The notes under the pieces are model-generated. The model worked only from the letters and a program-made list of their open reading frames with translations. It had not been told where the DNA came from and searched no databases. A stretch of 64,000 bases of DNA from Adineta ricciae (Eukaryota; Rotifera; Eurotatoria; Adinetida; Adinetidae), in the NCBI GenBank assembly GCA_905250025.1, contig CAJNOJ010000251.1:87127-151126 (forward strand), in the 5' to 3' direction. Made by a program: the position numbers and the translations under genes. Numbering within the stretch: the first letter of the stretch is position 1; each line of letters begins with the position of its first letter. Positions 1 through 9,864 of this stretch are shown here, one piece after another.

Positions 1-501
1 ACACAATGTTTTCTTTGTAAAAAACACAAATTCACCTATTCTTGTCGAGGTTGTTCAAAGGAATTCTGTTTTGACGATTTAACGAAACATCGACAAGATT
101 TGACTGAAGAATTCAACACGATTATCAATAATTATGATCAATTTAGACAAAGTCTTCAGCAAACAAAAGAAAATCCACAAAATTCTTCTCTCTTCATTCA
201 AATTAATCAATGGGAAAAGAATTCGATCGACATTATTCGACAAACAGCTCAACAATGTCGACAAACGTTTCTCAAAGAAAATGAAGAATTTCTCGTCGAT
301 ATTGAAGAGAAATTCAATAAACTGATTAGAGAAATCAAAGAAATTCAAGAAGAAAATGAAATGAACGAAATGAATTTGAAAGATCTAAAAGAAAAATTAA
401 GAGAAATCACCAAGGAGTTCAACGATTCATCAGAAATCTCCATCGAAGAAGATTCACAAACATTTATCAAAAGAATCTCAGTGAAATCAACAAGAAAATG
501 A
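1..501 (+). pseudogene. 3'-truncated B-box/coiled-coil copy of the NHL gene
   Basis: The reading frame is open from base 1 (the 5' end is cut by the window) and stops at 499-501. It matches the first exon of the intact gene at 1090 nearly residue for residue: a Cys-rich zinc-binding start (CFLC...CRGC) followed by a long coiled coil ending in ISVKSTR. The intact copy has a GTAAGT donor directly after this motif. Here the matching bases read AAATGAGT, so there is no donor and the frame ends at once. No NHL repeats follow. It is therefore a copy that lost its second exon; it could still encode a short zinc-finger/coiled-coil protein of about 170 aa, so pseudogene is an inference. Confidence 0.7.
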
Positions 502-1089
502 GTTCGATTTATCTGAGACAATTTTTGTCCATAGAGGAAAATAAAAATCTATTGATAAAGCTAGAGTGAAAATATTGGTAAATATGTTAACTGATCTGAT
601 TTCGTTTGTGCAAAGAACTTTTTGATTATTTCAAGGANAAAATTCCAATTAACTTTGGAAATATTTGTCAAAGAAAATAATTTGTGAAGATTTTCTAAGA
701 AAATTTACGATGAATTCTTATTCAAAAGAGAAATTTTTTCTCAAAATAACTTTTTCATGTGTTTATGAAGAAAACTCCAATGTGAACAAGAAATTCTCTT
801 TCCTTTTCGTTTCGTATTGATTGTTGAGATCGAATAAATTGTTCGTATTTTGTGAAATGTAAAAGAAAAAGACGAAATACTTTTAGATCGATTTGGAACA
901 GATGTCACTATAAAAGACACACAGGTTTATTTTTCATCATATTTTCTCATTTATTCGTAAATCGTGATCGATTCGAAGGAAAAAAACGATGACTAATTCA
1001 TTGAAACATTTCCCACAAATGTCGACATTTTTCTTCACTTTGACTTCAAATTTATCTTTAGAAATTCACATTTCACTCTGATTGACAAA
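502..1089. other. Spacer between NHL-family copies
   Basis: AT-rich sequence with no supported gene. It holds a single undetermined base at 638. Unlike the other Ns in the window, I see no repeated sequence flanking it. The last part should carry the promoter and 5' UTR of the gene at 1090. Confidence 0.5.
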
Positions 1090-2591
1090 ATGACAACGAA
1101 TAAAACACAATGTTTTCTTTGTAAAAAATACAAATTCACCTATTCTTGTCGAGGTTGTTCAAATGAATTCTATTTTGACGATTTAAAGAAACATCGACAA
1201 GATTTGACTAAAGAATTCAACACGATTATCAACAATTTTGATCAATTTAGACAAAATCTTCAACAAACAAAAGAAAATCAACAAAATTCTTCTCTCTTCA
1301 TTGAAATTGATCAATGGGAAAAGAATTCGATCGAAATTATTCGACAAACAGCTCAACAATGTCGACAAACATTTCTCAAAGAAACTAATGGATTTCTCAT
1401 CGATATTGAAGAGAAATTCAATAAACTGATTAGAGAAATCAAAGAAATTCAAGAAGAAAATGAAGCGAACGAAATGAATCTGAAAGATCTAAAAGAAAAA
1501 TTAAGAGAAATCACCAAGGAATTCAACGATTCATCGGAAATCTTTCTTAAACAAGGTTCGCAAACATTCATCACAAGAATCTCAGTGAAATCAACAAGAA
1601 GTAAGTCGAAATCTATGTTTTTCTCATACACAACGTTGTTGAACAATGAATTCAAATACAACAGATCAAGTTAATTTTTGTCTTTGCAGAATCAAAGTTG
1701 AAGAAATGGAATCAAAATGGATCGACAATTTGTGGAGGAAATGGAAAAGGAGAAGAATTAAATCAACTTTCAGGTCCTCAAGGAATATTTATCGACAAAC
1801 ATCAAAATATTTTCATTGCGGATGTGTGGAATCATCGAATTGTTCGATGGAAAAGAAACGAAAATCGAGGAACAGTTGTGGCTGGTGGAAAAGGAAAAGG
1901 AAACAGTTGGAATCAATTGGATCAGCCAACAGATGTGATTTTTGATGAACAAAATAATTCAATCATCGTCGCGGATTATGGAAATCGAAGAGTAATGCGA
2001 TGGTTTTTTAACGAAAATCAACCGGAGATTCTCATTGACAATATTAGGTGTTTGCGATTAACAATGGATAAATTTGGATTTGTTTATGTTTCTGATCGTG
2101 AGAAAGATGAAGTGAGAAGATGGAAAATGGGAGAAAAGGGTGAAGGAACATTAGTTGCTGGTGGAAATGGAAGAGGAGATAAACTCAATCAGTTCAACCT
2201 TCCAAATTTTCTGTTTGTCGATGATGAACAATCTCTTTATGTTTCAGATTGGGGAAATGATCGTGTGATGAAATGGAGAAAAGATGCGCAGGAAGGAATT
2301 GTTGTTGCTGGTGGAAATGGATGTGGAAAGAATCTGAATCAATTGAATCGTCCTCGAGGAATCCTTGTCGATCAAGAGGGTCGAATTTATGTTGCAGATT
2401 GTTGGAATGATCGAATAATGCGATGGAGTGAAGGAGATGAAGAAGGCGAAATAATTGTTGGTGGAAATGGAAAAGGAAATGAACCAAATCAATTGTCTTA
2501 TCCTCTCGGTTTATTATTTGATGGTGAAGGAAATCTTCATGTTGGTGATTGGGGAAATCATCGAATTCAACTATTTGATTTAATTGTTTGA
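1090..2591 (+). CDS. B-box-like zinc finger/coiled-coil/NHL-repeat protein
   Basis: Two exons, 1090-1600 and 1690-2591, with an 89-bp intron (GTAAGT...TTTGCAG), giving 470 aa. Residues 1-35 form a short Cys/His zinc-binding motif (CFLC, CRGC); residues 40-165 are a charged coiled coil. The second exon encodes a six-bladed NHL beta-propeller: repeats of the pattern GxxLNQLxxPxGIxxDxxxxIxVADxxNxRxxRW recur at roughly 43-residue spacing. This is the TRIM-like layout without a clear RING. Such propellers bind protein or RNA; the ligand here cannot be read from sequence. It is the only intact copy of three in the first 4.2 kb. The start is the first ATG before the zinc motif. Confidence 0.9.
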
Positions 2592-3157
2592 GAAAAGATA
2601 AAGTTTTTCAAAATTTTTGAAGTTAAAAAACGTCGTGTGAAGAAAATCTTCGACAAAAATAAATTTCCGAAATAAAGAAAACATCTCGTTTAGCCTTTCT
2701 ACGCTAAAGAAAGGAACGCGTTCGACTTTTCGGCTGAATACTTTGTAGAACATATCTCTCCTCGAGAATGGGAACCGAAAAATGAAGAGAATTTGAAATT
2801 CTCTTCAGAAAAAAAGTAAAGTTTGAATGAAAATCTTTTTGCATCGAAAATAATACGCGCAGTCAAATCCTCATTGTGTAACTGAAAAACTTCTTGATTG
2901 ACTTATTAATCCGTTAGATCTTTTTTGATGAGAAGATTGTCTTTTCAATGATTAAAATCTTTGTCGTCAAAGAAAAATATTTTCCTCTATTGAATAAAAC
3001 ATTTGATGAAAACCAAAAATATCGAGAAGTATTTTATCACAAGTAGCGCTCGCCGTGCCGACTCACTTAACCCTCGGCTGTGGAGAACAGGTATTTTTTT
3101 GTGTCCGCAATGTGGCACAAATTGATCTAACAATTTTTTATACACGAAGAAACAATT
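2592..3157. other. Intergenic stretch downstream of the NHL gene
   Basis: No coding sequence is supported. It includes a poly(A)-like AATAAA near 2657 and a small 7-bp-stem hairpin near 2694-2715 that could mark the 3' end. The rest is AT-rich and featureless to my reading. Confidence 0.4.
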
Positions 3158-3527
3158 ATCGCTGTGAAGCTAGTACCATCGAGCTAGCACCACGAAACTA
3201 AGGATTATCTGAAAACGAATTCCCGTCGATAAAACCTATTCTGTTCGATGCGGAATTTAATGCTGAACCGCATGGTGCCATTTTTATTCACAGAAAAACG
3301 TTTGGCATGAAGCTGACTTTGATTCTTATTTTTTCCCCTATATAGACAAAGATAAAAGAAATATTCGCAAAATGTTTTTCCGAACTTTTTCCCGTGAATG
3401 AAAGTGGTACAATTCGATACAGAATCAAATTCTGCATCGAATAGAATAAGTTTTATTGACGGGAATCCGTTTTCAGAAAATCCTTAGTTTCGTGGTACTA
3501 GCTCGACGGTGCCAGCTTGACACCGAT
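3158..3527. mobile_element. Fold-back element, large imperfect palindrome
   Basis: Bases 3161-3264 reappear as reverse complement at 3421-3525 with about 85-90% identity by eye. The symmetry continues more weakly inward to about 3305 and 3383, so nearly the whole 370-bp block can fold into one hairpin. The outer ends read roughly TCGsTGTsAAGCTrG on each arm. There is no open reading frame inside. This is the structure of a non-autonomous fold-back or MITE-like transposon. I could not identify a convincing target-site duplication, so the superfamily is unknown. It lies between the intact NHL gene and its dead relative. Confidence 0.7.
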
Positions 3528-3555
3528 TTATTTATCTCGATTTTGTTTAAATCGA

Positions 3556-4146
3556 ACAAATGAATATCATTCTGGATGGTTGTAATCAGTTTAGAAAAGA
3601 AATTTATCGAAAACGACCGAATTGATTTTTAATGGATGAAATTGATCAATGTGAGAAGAGTTCAATCGAATATATTCAAGAAGAAAATTGAATTTAATTT
3701 GAAAAAGAGATTAAAAAACATAAATAAGGAATTGAATTTTTCGTTCGAAATTCGTTGTCGACAGGATGGTGCACAAATATTCATCATGAAAATCTCAATC
3801 GTATTATCCAAAAGTAAATGAAAAATAGACACGGATTATTTCAGTTAGGAAAAGCTTTTTTTCTGTTGTTTTAGGATTAACTTCAAAGAAATAGAAACAA
3901 AATGTGACAACTGTGAAAGGAAAACATCCATCAACAAACTCATTCACTTGATCATTGCTGATTATGGAAACAAACGAATGGTTCGATGGTGCAATGGAAA
4001 TTCTGATATGAAGAATATGTAGAAAGTGAAGTAACTGATCGTGGAAATGAATCGAATCAATTCTTTGATCGCCGTGACTTATCATCTGATACCAAAGGAA
4101 ATCTTTATGTTGTTGATGGTGAAAATAATCGATTCAAAGACTTGTA
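3556..4146 (+). pseudogene. Decayed third copy of the NHL-protein gene
   Basis: Fragments in several frames match the intact gene in order: a remnant of the coiled coil near 3556-3815 (DQCEKSSIEYIQ against DQWEKNSIEIIR; QIFIMKISIVLSKSK against QTFITRISVKSTRSK), then NHL blade pieces near 3950-4005 (IIADYGNKRMVRW) and 4040-4146 (GNLYVVDGENNRFKDL, then stop). Stops and frame changes interrupt every segment and the zinc-binding start is not found. A tiny splice-like junction near 3813 may survive. This is clearly non-functional. Confidence 0.8.
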
Positions 4147-4293
4147 AATTAAAAAAGATTTCTTTTCAGATGAAAATTCACTTGGAATAAAATGAGGAAA
4201 TCGAACATTGATAAATCTTTTCCATTATTCGATCTTTCTTATTCAATTTTTGCTGGACTAAATAACTTTATTTTGTGTCGTTAAAAGAAAACG

Positions 4294-4764
4294 TTAAATT
4301 TTCACTCCAACATTTTTTAACCAATCTTTGAATTCGTCAGTGACCTCTGGCATAGTCTCATTTTCTTGTGTTCCATCAATCGATTTATCCCATTGGGGTC
4401 GATCTTTACAAAACAAAACCATACCCGGTTTTGTCAATTGATCAAAGCATCCCAATCTAATAGCCATTAAACCAGCAAAATTCGGATTTTTCCCGAACAT
4501 CGGCGAACCACAATTCCCACAAAATGCACGTCGTACCGTTGTTCCACTTTTCGTATCTTTATCCAGATAAATCTTCGGTTCTCCTTGAATTGTCACATCT
4601 TTTTCCGGTAAATAAAGATTATACGACGCTAAACACCCTCCACTTTGTCGACAATTCTTACAATAGCACAAACCAATATGTTCACTCTTGTTCAAAATCA
4701 CTTCGGGAATTGAAACACTTATTTGTCCACATAAACATTTACCAGTTACGACTTTGTCGACCAT
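4294..4764 (-). CDS. GFA/CENP-V family zinc protein
   Basis: A single exon encodes 156 aa. The protein has the paired-cysteine signature of the glutathione-dependent formaldehyde-activating enzyme/CENP-V family (Mss4-like fold): CLCG near residue 10, CYCKNCR near residue 33 and CGNCGSP near residue 84, all expected to hold zinc. Length and full-domain coverage match stand-alone family members. In bacteria and fungi relatives handle S-hydroxymethyl-glutathione or act as small thiol-linked enzymes; the substrate here is unknown. No signal peptide is seen, so it is probably cytosolic. It lacks introns while most neighbours have them, which fits either a small gene or past acquisition. Confidence 0.88.
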   Translation of the reverse strand: MVDKVVTGKCLCGQISVSIPEVILNKSEHIGLCYCKNCRQSGGCLASYNLYLPEKDVTIQGEPKIYLDKDTKSGTTVRRAFCGNCGSPMFGKNPNFAGLMAIRLGCFDQLTKPGMVLFCKDRPQWDKSIDGTQENETMPEVTDEFKDWLKNVGVKI

Positions 4765-4814
4765 TCTTTATCTTTCTATTTCTTAAATAAATATCTTGAC
4801 ATATTTGCCCTCAT

Positions 4815-5554
4815 TTATTTATCCAATCTTTCTGATTGGTTGACGTCTCTGTGTCCACATGATTCATTCGATTGCTGAAAATACAAAAGATTAGAAACTG
4901 TCGGAACACTATACGAATCATCAAATACATTTTTTCCTTCTCCGATAATACTTAAGAGTATTTTAATTTCGATTTTAATAATTTCATCCGGTATGAGATT
5001 AGTAAAAAGAACTCTATCTAATTTTGTGTTAGTGTAGTTTGTTATATTAATGGAGATGAACGTGATTTGATTTAAATAATCATGCTGATAATGATACCGC
5101 AGCACATAACCATCAAATTCCAAAGCGAATGCGACATTCCCGCCACTCCAGCTGATGGAGGTAACGATTTGAGGGTTGTTGTAACCTTATTTGTCGTCGT
5201 CGCCGTCGTTATCGCCGTCGTCGTCGTCGTCGTCATCGTTGTTGTTGTTTTAATTGCCGTGGTTGTCGTCGTAATATCTATAAAAATTCAAAATAAACGA
5301 GAGATTCCTTTGTGAGATATGTATTTACCTTTTTTGTCTGCATATTTGAGAACCAAAATGAACATGACAATCAACATGGCTAAAATGACGAGAAAAACAA
5401 CTATTATGCTAATAATGTTCGTTGTGTTGGTTTGTTTCAATGGGAGCGAATCATTTGTTGGACCACCATCTTTACCATAATTCGGTGCTGTATTAGCAGC
5501 AGAGCTGGTTAATGGCACTGATTCTTCCTGTTTTTCAGAGTTGATTGTGTCCAT
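4815..5554 (-). CDS. Single-pass membrane protein with FN3 domain
   Basis: The first exon, 5554-5329, encodes a Ser/Thr/Asn-rich start and a strong hydrophobic segment at residues 47-69 (IISIIVVFLVILAMLIVMFI). The domain after it, read from 5185 to 4815, fits a fibronectin type III fold: DGYVLRYHYQ, a long insert, LIPDEIIKIEI and a GEG turn. Joining 5329 directly to 5185 keeps the frame (198 aa) but uses a weak acceptor after a trinucleotide tract. The stronger acceptor (TTTTTATAG at 5278) would instead translate the tract as poly-threonine and then shift out of the FN3 frame. No signal peptide is seen, so type II topology is inferred. The exact intron is uncertain. Confidence 0.6.
5190..5272. 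repeat. GTC/GTT trinucleotide tract
   Basis: An imperfect run of GTC, GTT and GCC triplets on the + strand, reading as ACG/ACA (threonine) on the gene strand. It lies between the transmembrane exon and the FN3 exon of the gene on the minus strand. It is either a coding threonine linker or part of the intron. Length variation here would alter the predicted protein only in the first case. Confidence 0.75.
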
Positions 5555-6628
5555 AAGGGATAAGAAATCAAATCAATATCTCGAACAGTAAGTTGTGCTT
5601 GAAAGTGATGACGGGATGATTTGATCGAGCACGGTTTCTTTTCTTTTCGAAAAAAAATGCGCAAGTATTGATGCGTAACGATTCGATATCGAAATATTTA
5701 CCTGCTGATTTTCTTTTGGCTTGAATGTCAACTAATAATACTAAGGAGAAAGCAATCCTTTTGTAGTCGAGGAAAGAGCCTCTTTTTCCGATAAAAATAA
5801 TCTTTGATCGCGTTAAACTTGATTCCACTATGTAATTGTGCTTTGTCAACAAGGTAAAACATACAGATCATGTATGTCTGTATCATTCAGAGATGGTTTC
5901 CTTTGCAATTTGATTTTACTTCATGTATCTGTATGTTCGCCTATGGGTGATAAGAACTGAAAGGAATGAGAATTACTCTTCGAGAGATGAACTTCTCATA
6001 TCTGTGATCTATGAGACGATAGAACAAATAGATTCAAGTAACGCGTAAACTCAATGGATGTTCTTCGTCTCTCTATTTTGCTTCTAACTGATGATGAAAT
6101 ATTATAAAGAAAGAAATCAATTGAGAATAGAATAGTTAGTTGTCGTTTTCTTTCGGATGTGATTTCTATCCGAATTGGATTGTCTTTATCAAAACAAAAA
6201 AGAATCCCTCTGATTTATTTATCATTTAGAATAATACAAATTACATTGTAAATCAACAAATATTTGTTCTTCTCTAAGGAAATTCGAGTTTGATTGAAAT
6301 TATTTCCATTTATTCAACCAAATTCATCAAGTTTATTTTGTAGTGAAAAAATTGTGGTCATCTCCACACTTCGTTTGTTGGTTACTAAAACAGAAATTTC
6401 CATTATCTGAAAAGGTAAAATACGTGTGTTCATGTGTAGGGTGAGAATAGTTTCCTTATGAAAAACACACGTGCCATGAAATAGTGCGTTTTATTCTTTA
6501 CCATCTGTACAGTATCTCTGACAATCAGACCAATCACTACTCTCCGATTTCATTCCAACAAACTTAACTACTTATACTAATCCATTATCCATACAATTCT
6601 GTCCTTTATAGCTCGCGATTTCTCTTCT
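5555..6628. other. Intergenic, no gene seen
   Basis: About 1.1 kb of AT-rich DNA upstream of the FN3 gene. Two short inverted repeats are visible, ACATACAGAT near 5870 with its complement near 5925, and ACGTGTGTT near 6421 with its complement near 6464. A minus-strand open frame at 5568-5852 lacks any recognisable domain and is not supported. Confidence 0.4.
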
Positions 6629-6870
6629 TTAGTGCGTTGTTTTCAAGAGAAGCTTAGAGTGATCGGATGGAAATGATTGTTGTCTGATTTTTACAGCATG
6701 TTCCAAAAACAAATAGACCTTCGAAAAGTTTTTCATCTTCCCATAAATCAGACCGATATTGTTGTAAGAATAACCCAAATCAGAATGATCTGGACGAAAT
6801 GTTCGCAGTTGATTCTGAAGAATTTTTTCTCGCGAGTTAAGGTTTCCATTGAACATAACAATTCATCCAA
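6629..6870 (-). pseudogene. Relic of a kinesin-light-chain-type TPR gene
   Basis: A 75-codon fragment contains one readable TPR unit of the type used in the ART-TPR protein at 41981-43987: DHSDLGYSYNNIGLIYGKM followed by AVKIRQQSFPSDHSK, close to the LATSYDNIGIVY and ANRQQSLPTNHP patterns there. Only about one and a half repeats remain, no start context is convincing and flanking frames are closed. A broken copy of an ART-TPR-type gene is the simplest reading. Confidence 0.65.
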
Positions 6871-8418
6871 TGGCAAAGCAAGTATCGCACACGATGGACT
6901 CTGCTCTGTCAGATAAACCATCGAAACATCTTTTCCTGCATTTCATTTACTCACAACTTTGAAATAATTATCAAGCAGAAGAACGAATCACGTTGATGAA
7001 TTTGAGTATATTTGTAAACTTGTAATAAGAGAGAATTTTCGTTGAAGAGAAAAATATGTTTGTTTTATAAGGAGAATAAGAAATTGAAGCACAACGTCAG
7101 AAGCTGTGGCGCGGGAACGAAGAAAAAGATATTTTCGAGACAAAAATTTGAAAGACACATGTCTCTTTTCTTATACACATCGATGATTCGCAAAACATAA
7201 TTTAAATAAGAAACTCATCCATGGTCTACAAAATTTTTTTACGTTCTTCGATAAACACTTCTTCATTGACACTCACGATTTTCCTAATGGTTATAGTATT
7301 TATTCTTCTTGTCTTGACATTTCAAAAGAAAACGATGTAGTACCATTAAGAAATAGGCATAAGGATAAGTTCAAACTAAATTACAAACTTTCAATTGGAA
7401 ACATTTGATTTCTCCACGCTGCAAGTGGAATAAAGAACGCGGATGGAAGTCTAATGTGATAAAAAAAACGCATAGAGTGAGATTATATTCTACGCTTTTA
7501 CTTGTATTAAAATGTAATCATCTCATCTTTTGCTTCAAGTATCAAATAGGAGTTGTCTGACTAAAATAAAGAAATATCTTCACTTTTCTTATTGTAATTT
7601 TTCTCGTACATGTGTTTTGATCGTTCAAGTTATCATTCGATGTCTCTACGAGTACAAAGATGATTTAACAAGAAATCTCTCTTAATCGCTTTGATTGAAA
7701 ATGAAAAAATTAATCGGAAAGATGTTTCTCATCAAATCCGAAATGATCCATATAAACGATAGAGAAAATCCGAATTTAGAAATTTTATGTATTATCTTTG
7801 AATTGTATGAAAATCTTTTCTTGGACTATTGAACAACTTTGTTAATTGTCTGTATATACTGTATGAAGTTCTTTTTTGCCGTATTTTGCATCTTTTATAT
7901 TTGATGATTGAAAAATTGTACAGTTTAGCTATTTCGATGCGAATTGAAACAAAAGAGTGGATGTTAATCACAGAATAATGTGAAATTATTTTCATTTATT
8001 CTATGAATTCTTTTTTAGAAATTGTTCTTATCATTTCGTTATTGATGATTAATCCAAATTTCAGTCATTCATTCTCGTGAAAATGTGTTTCTTTGTTTCG
8101 ATGGATGTTAGTGACAACCAAAAAACAGTCGAATCCTGCATTCAGTAACTAAGGTGGAACTTCAAACACAATAAAAACTATTTTCATTTGATAGACTATC
8201 AAATATTTGGTATATAAAACTCAATCTTCGAATACAATTAACTGTTTTGTGTATCCGCAGAGAAAAATACTTCTGTATGCACACTTGACAGAATTTCAAT
8301 AGACAAAGCCCTCGAGCACGTATAAGTTCGTCATAAATCTGAGTCAGATCCTTTCGAAGAAAAATCGGATCAGTATTTAATAGTATTTTTCCTTTTTTAT
8401 GGTTTTTATTCATTCGTA
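6871..8418. other. Intergenic, no gene seen
   Basis: Around 1.5 kb without a supportable gene on either strand. Short open frames at 7792-7995 and 8162-8461 have no domain, no splice support and low-complexity composition. The end of this stretch must hold the promoter of the TIR-ART gene that starts at 8419. Confidence 0.4.
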
Positions 8419-9864
8419 ATGTCGAGTTCCGATTCGAGACGTAAACATATAATGATTTCATATGCCTGGCGAGGAACCCAGGATCTTGCTTATGAAGTAG
8501 CTGATCAATTAAAAAATGAAAATATTCCAGTTTGGATGGACATTCAAGATGGAATCGGTGGGAACATAAATGATGGGTAATGGGGAAAAAGATGTCGAAT
8601 AAGAAAATAATTCGAGTTTTGTTTAGAATGGCACAAGCCGTTGAAAACAGTGCGGCGATTTGTTTTTTTATGACACCGGAATATCAAAAGTCGAAAAGTT
8701 GTCGAAAGGAATTAGAATACGCGGAAAAACTTGAAATTCCTTTGATTCCTTGTCGTTGCCGAGTAGATTTTAAACCTTCGGCATGGTTGGGTTTAATCAG
8801 TGCTGGATTAAAATGGTACGACTTTCGTGACTTATCCGATAAACCAGTGAATGCCACAATGAATCAATTGATTAACTATATCCAAACGAATATTTTTCAA
8901 ATCAATCCAACTGTTTTTCCTGGTAAAACAAAATTTCTTTGAAATTTCCCGAAACTTTCTTTTTCTTCAAATAGATCTCGAAGGTCGAACAATTCCTCGA
9001 ATCTTTCGTAACCGTCTACAATATCGTTCAAGTTCTCCTTTATCTTTGACCAATTCCGAAGCGAATGAACAAACGGGTCATCGATACACATCATTAAATG
9101 ATACTTACACAACTCAAGATATGGTTATGCCTTTGGAAGGTTATGAAAAAGAATCTCTTGTGTCTCTTGAACAATCGATTCAATCGATCATTCACTTATT
9201 CAACGACGATATTCATCGATATGTGTACATCGCTCGACAGAATACTCGTGTAAATCCAACTGATTTATCTCCGGATGAATCGGCAGCGGTTCATCTTTAT
9301 TCGATGCAATGGACACCGGTTAGTGATAGTTTATACATTCATCTCAATCGCGCCTTACGCACAGTCAATCGACAAGCTTTGGCTCCTTGGTTTCCATATC
9401 TCAAATTATTCTTAACAGCTTTGTATAAACTGCCGTCGTGTCATAAGACAATATGGCGAGGAGTTAAAGATGATCTCAGTGCACAATATAAGAAAGGTGA
9501 GAAAATCATTTGGTGGGGTGTAAGTTCTTGTGCAGGATCGGTTAGCGTTATCGAACAGTTCATCGGACAAAATGGAATACGAACGATATTCTCTATTGAA
9601 GCAACCAATGCGAAATTTATTCGTGATCATTCGTATTTTAAAGAAGAAGATGAAATTATTCTTCTGCCGGGAACTTATCTTCAAATTGTTGACAAAATGC
9701 AACCAGCACAAGATTTAACAATTATTCATTTGAAAGAAATTACACCACCATTACCATTAATCGCATCTCCGTTTGAAGTTGAACAGAAAAACGATATTGT
9801 TGTTGATGCAATAATTTCACTTTCTTCTACACAAGAATCGAACACTATAGAAGTACTTGCTTGA
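8419..9864 (+). CDS. TIR domain fused to mono-ADP-ribosyltransferase
   Basis: Exons 8419-8576, 8627-8922 and 8975-9864 (introns of 50 and 52 bp) give 447 aa. Residues 9-140 form a TIR domain: MISYAWRG opening strand, VWMDIQDGI in the BB-loop region and SKSCRKELEYA, whose Glu lies where SARM1-type TIR NADases keep the catalytic Glu. Residues about 200-410 are an R-S-E class arginine ADP-ribosyltransferase: Arg313 in TIWRGV, the WWGVSS serine block, and Glu376-Asp-Glu378 in KEEDEIILLPG. All key ART residues are present. Both halves would use NAD+. No signal peptide or membrane segment is seen, so a cytosolic sensor/effector is inferred. An AATAAA follows at 9882. The start is the first ATG, ten codons before the TIR core. 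Confidence 0.88.

Noticed and set aside
5568-5852. 94-codon minus-strand frame
   Set aside because: Biased composition, no domain, no splice partner, lies upstream of the FN3 gene.
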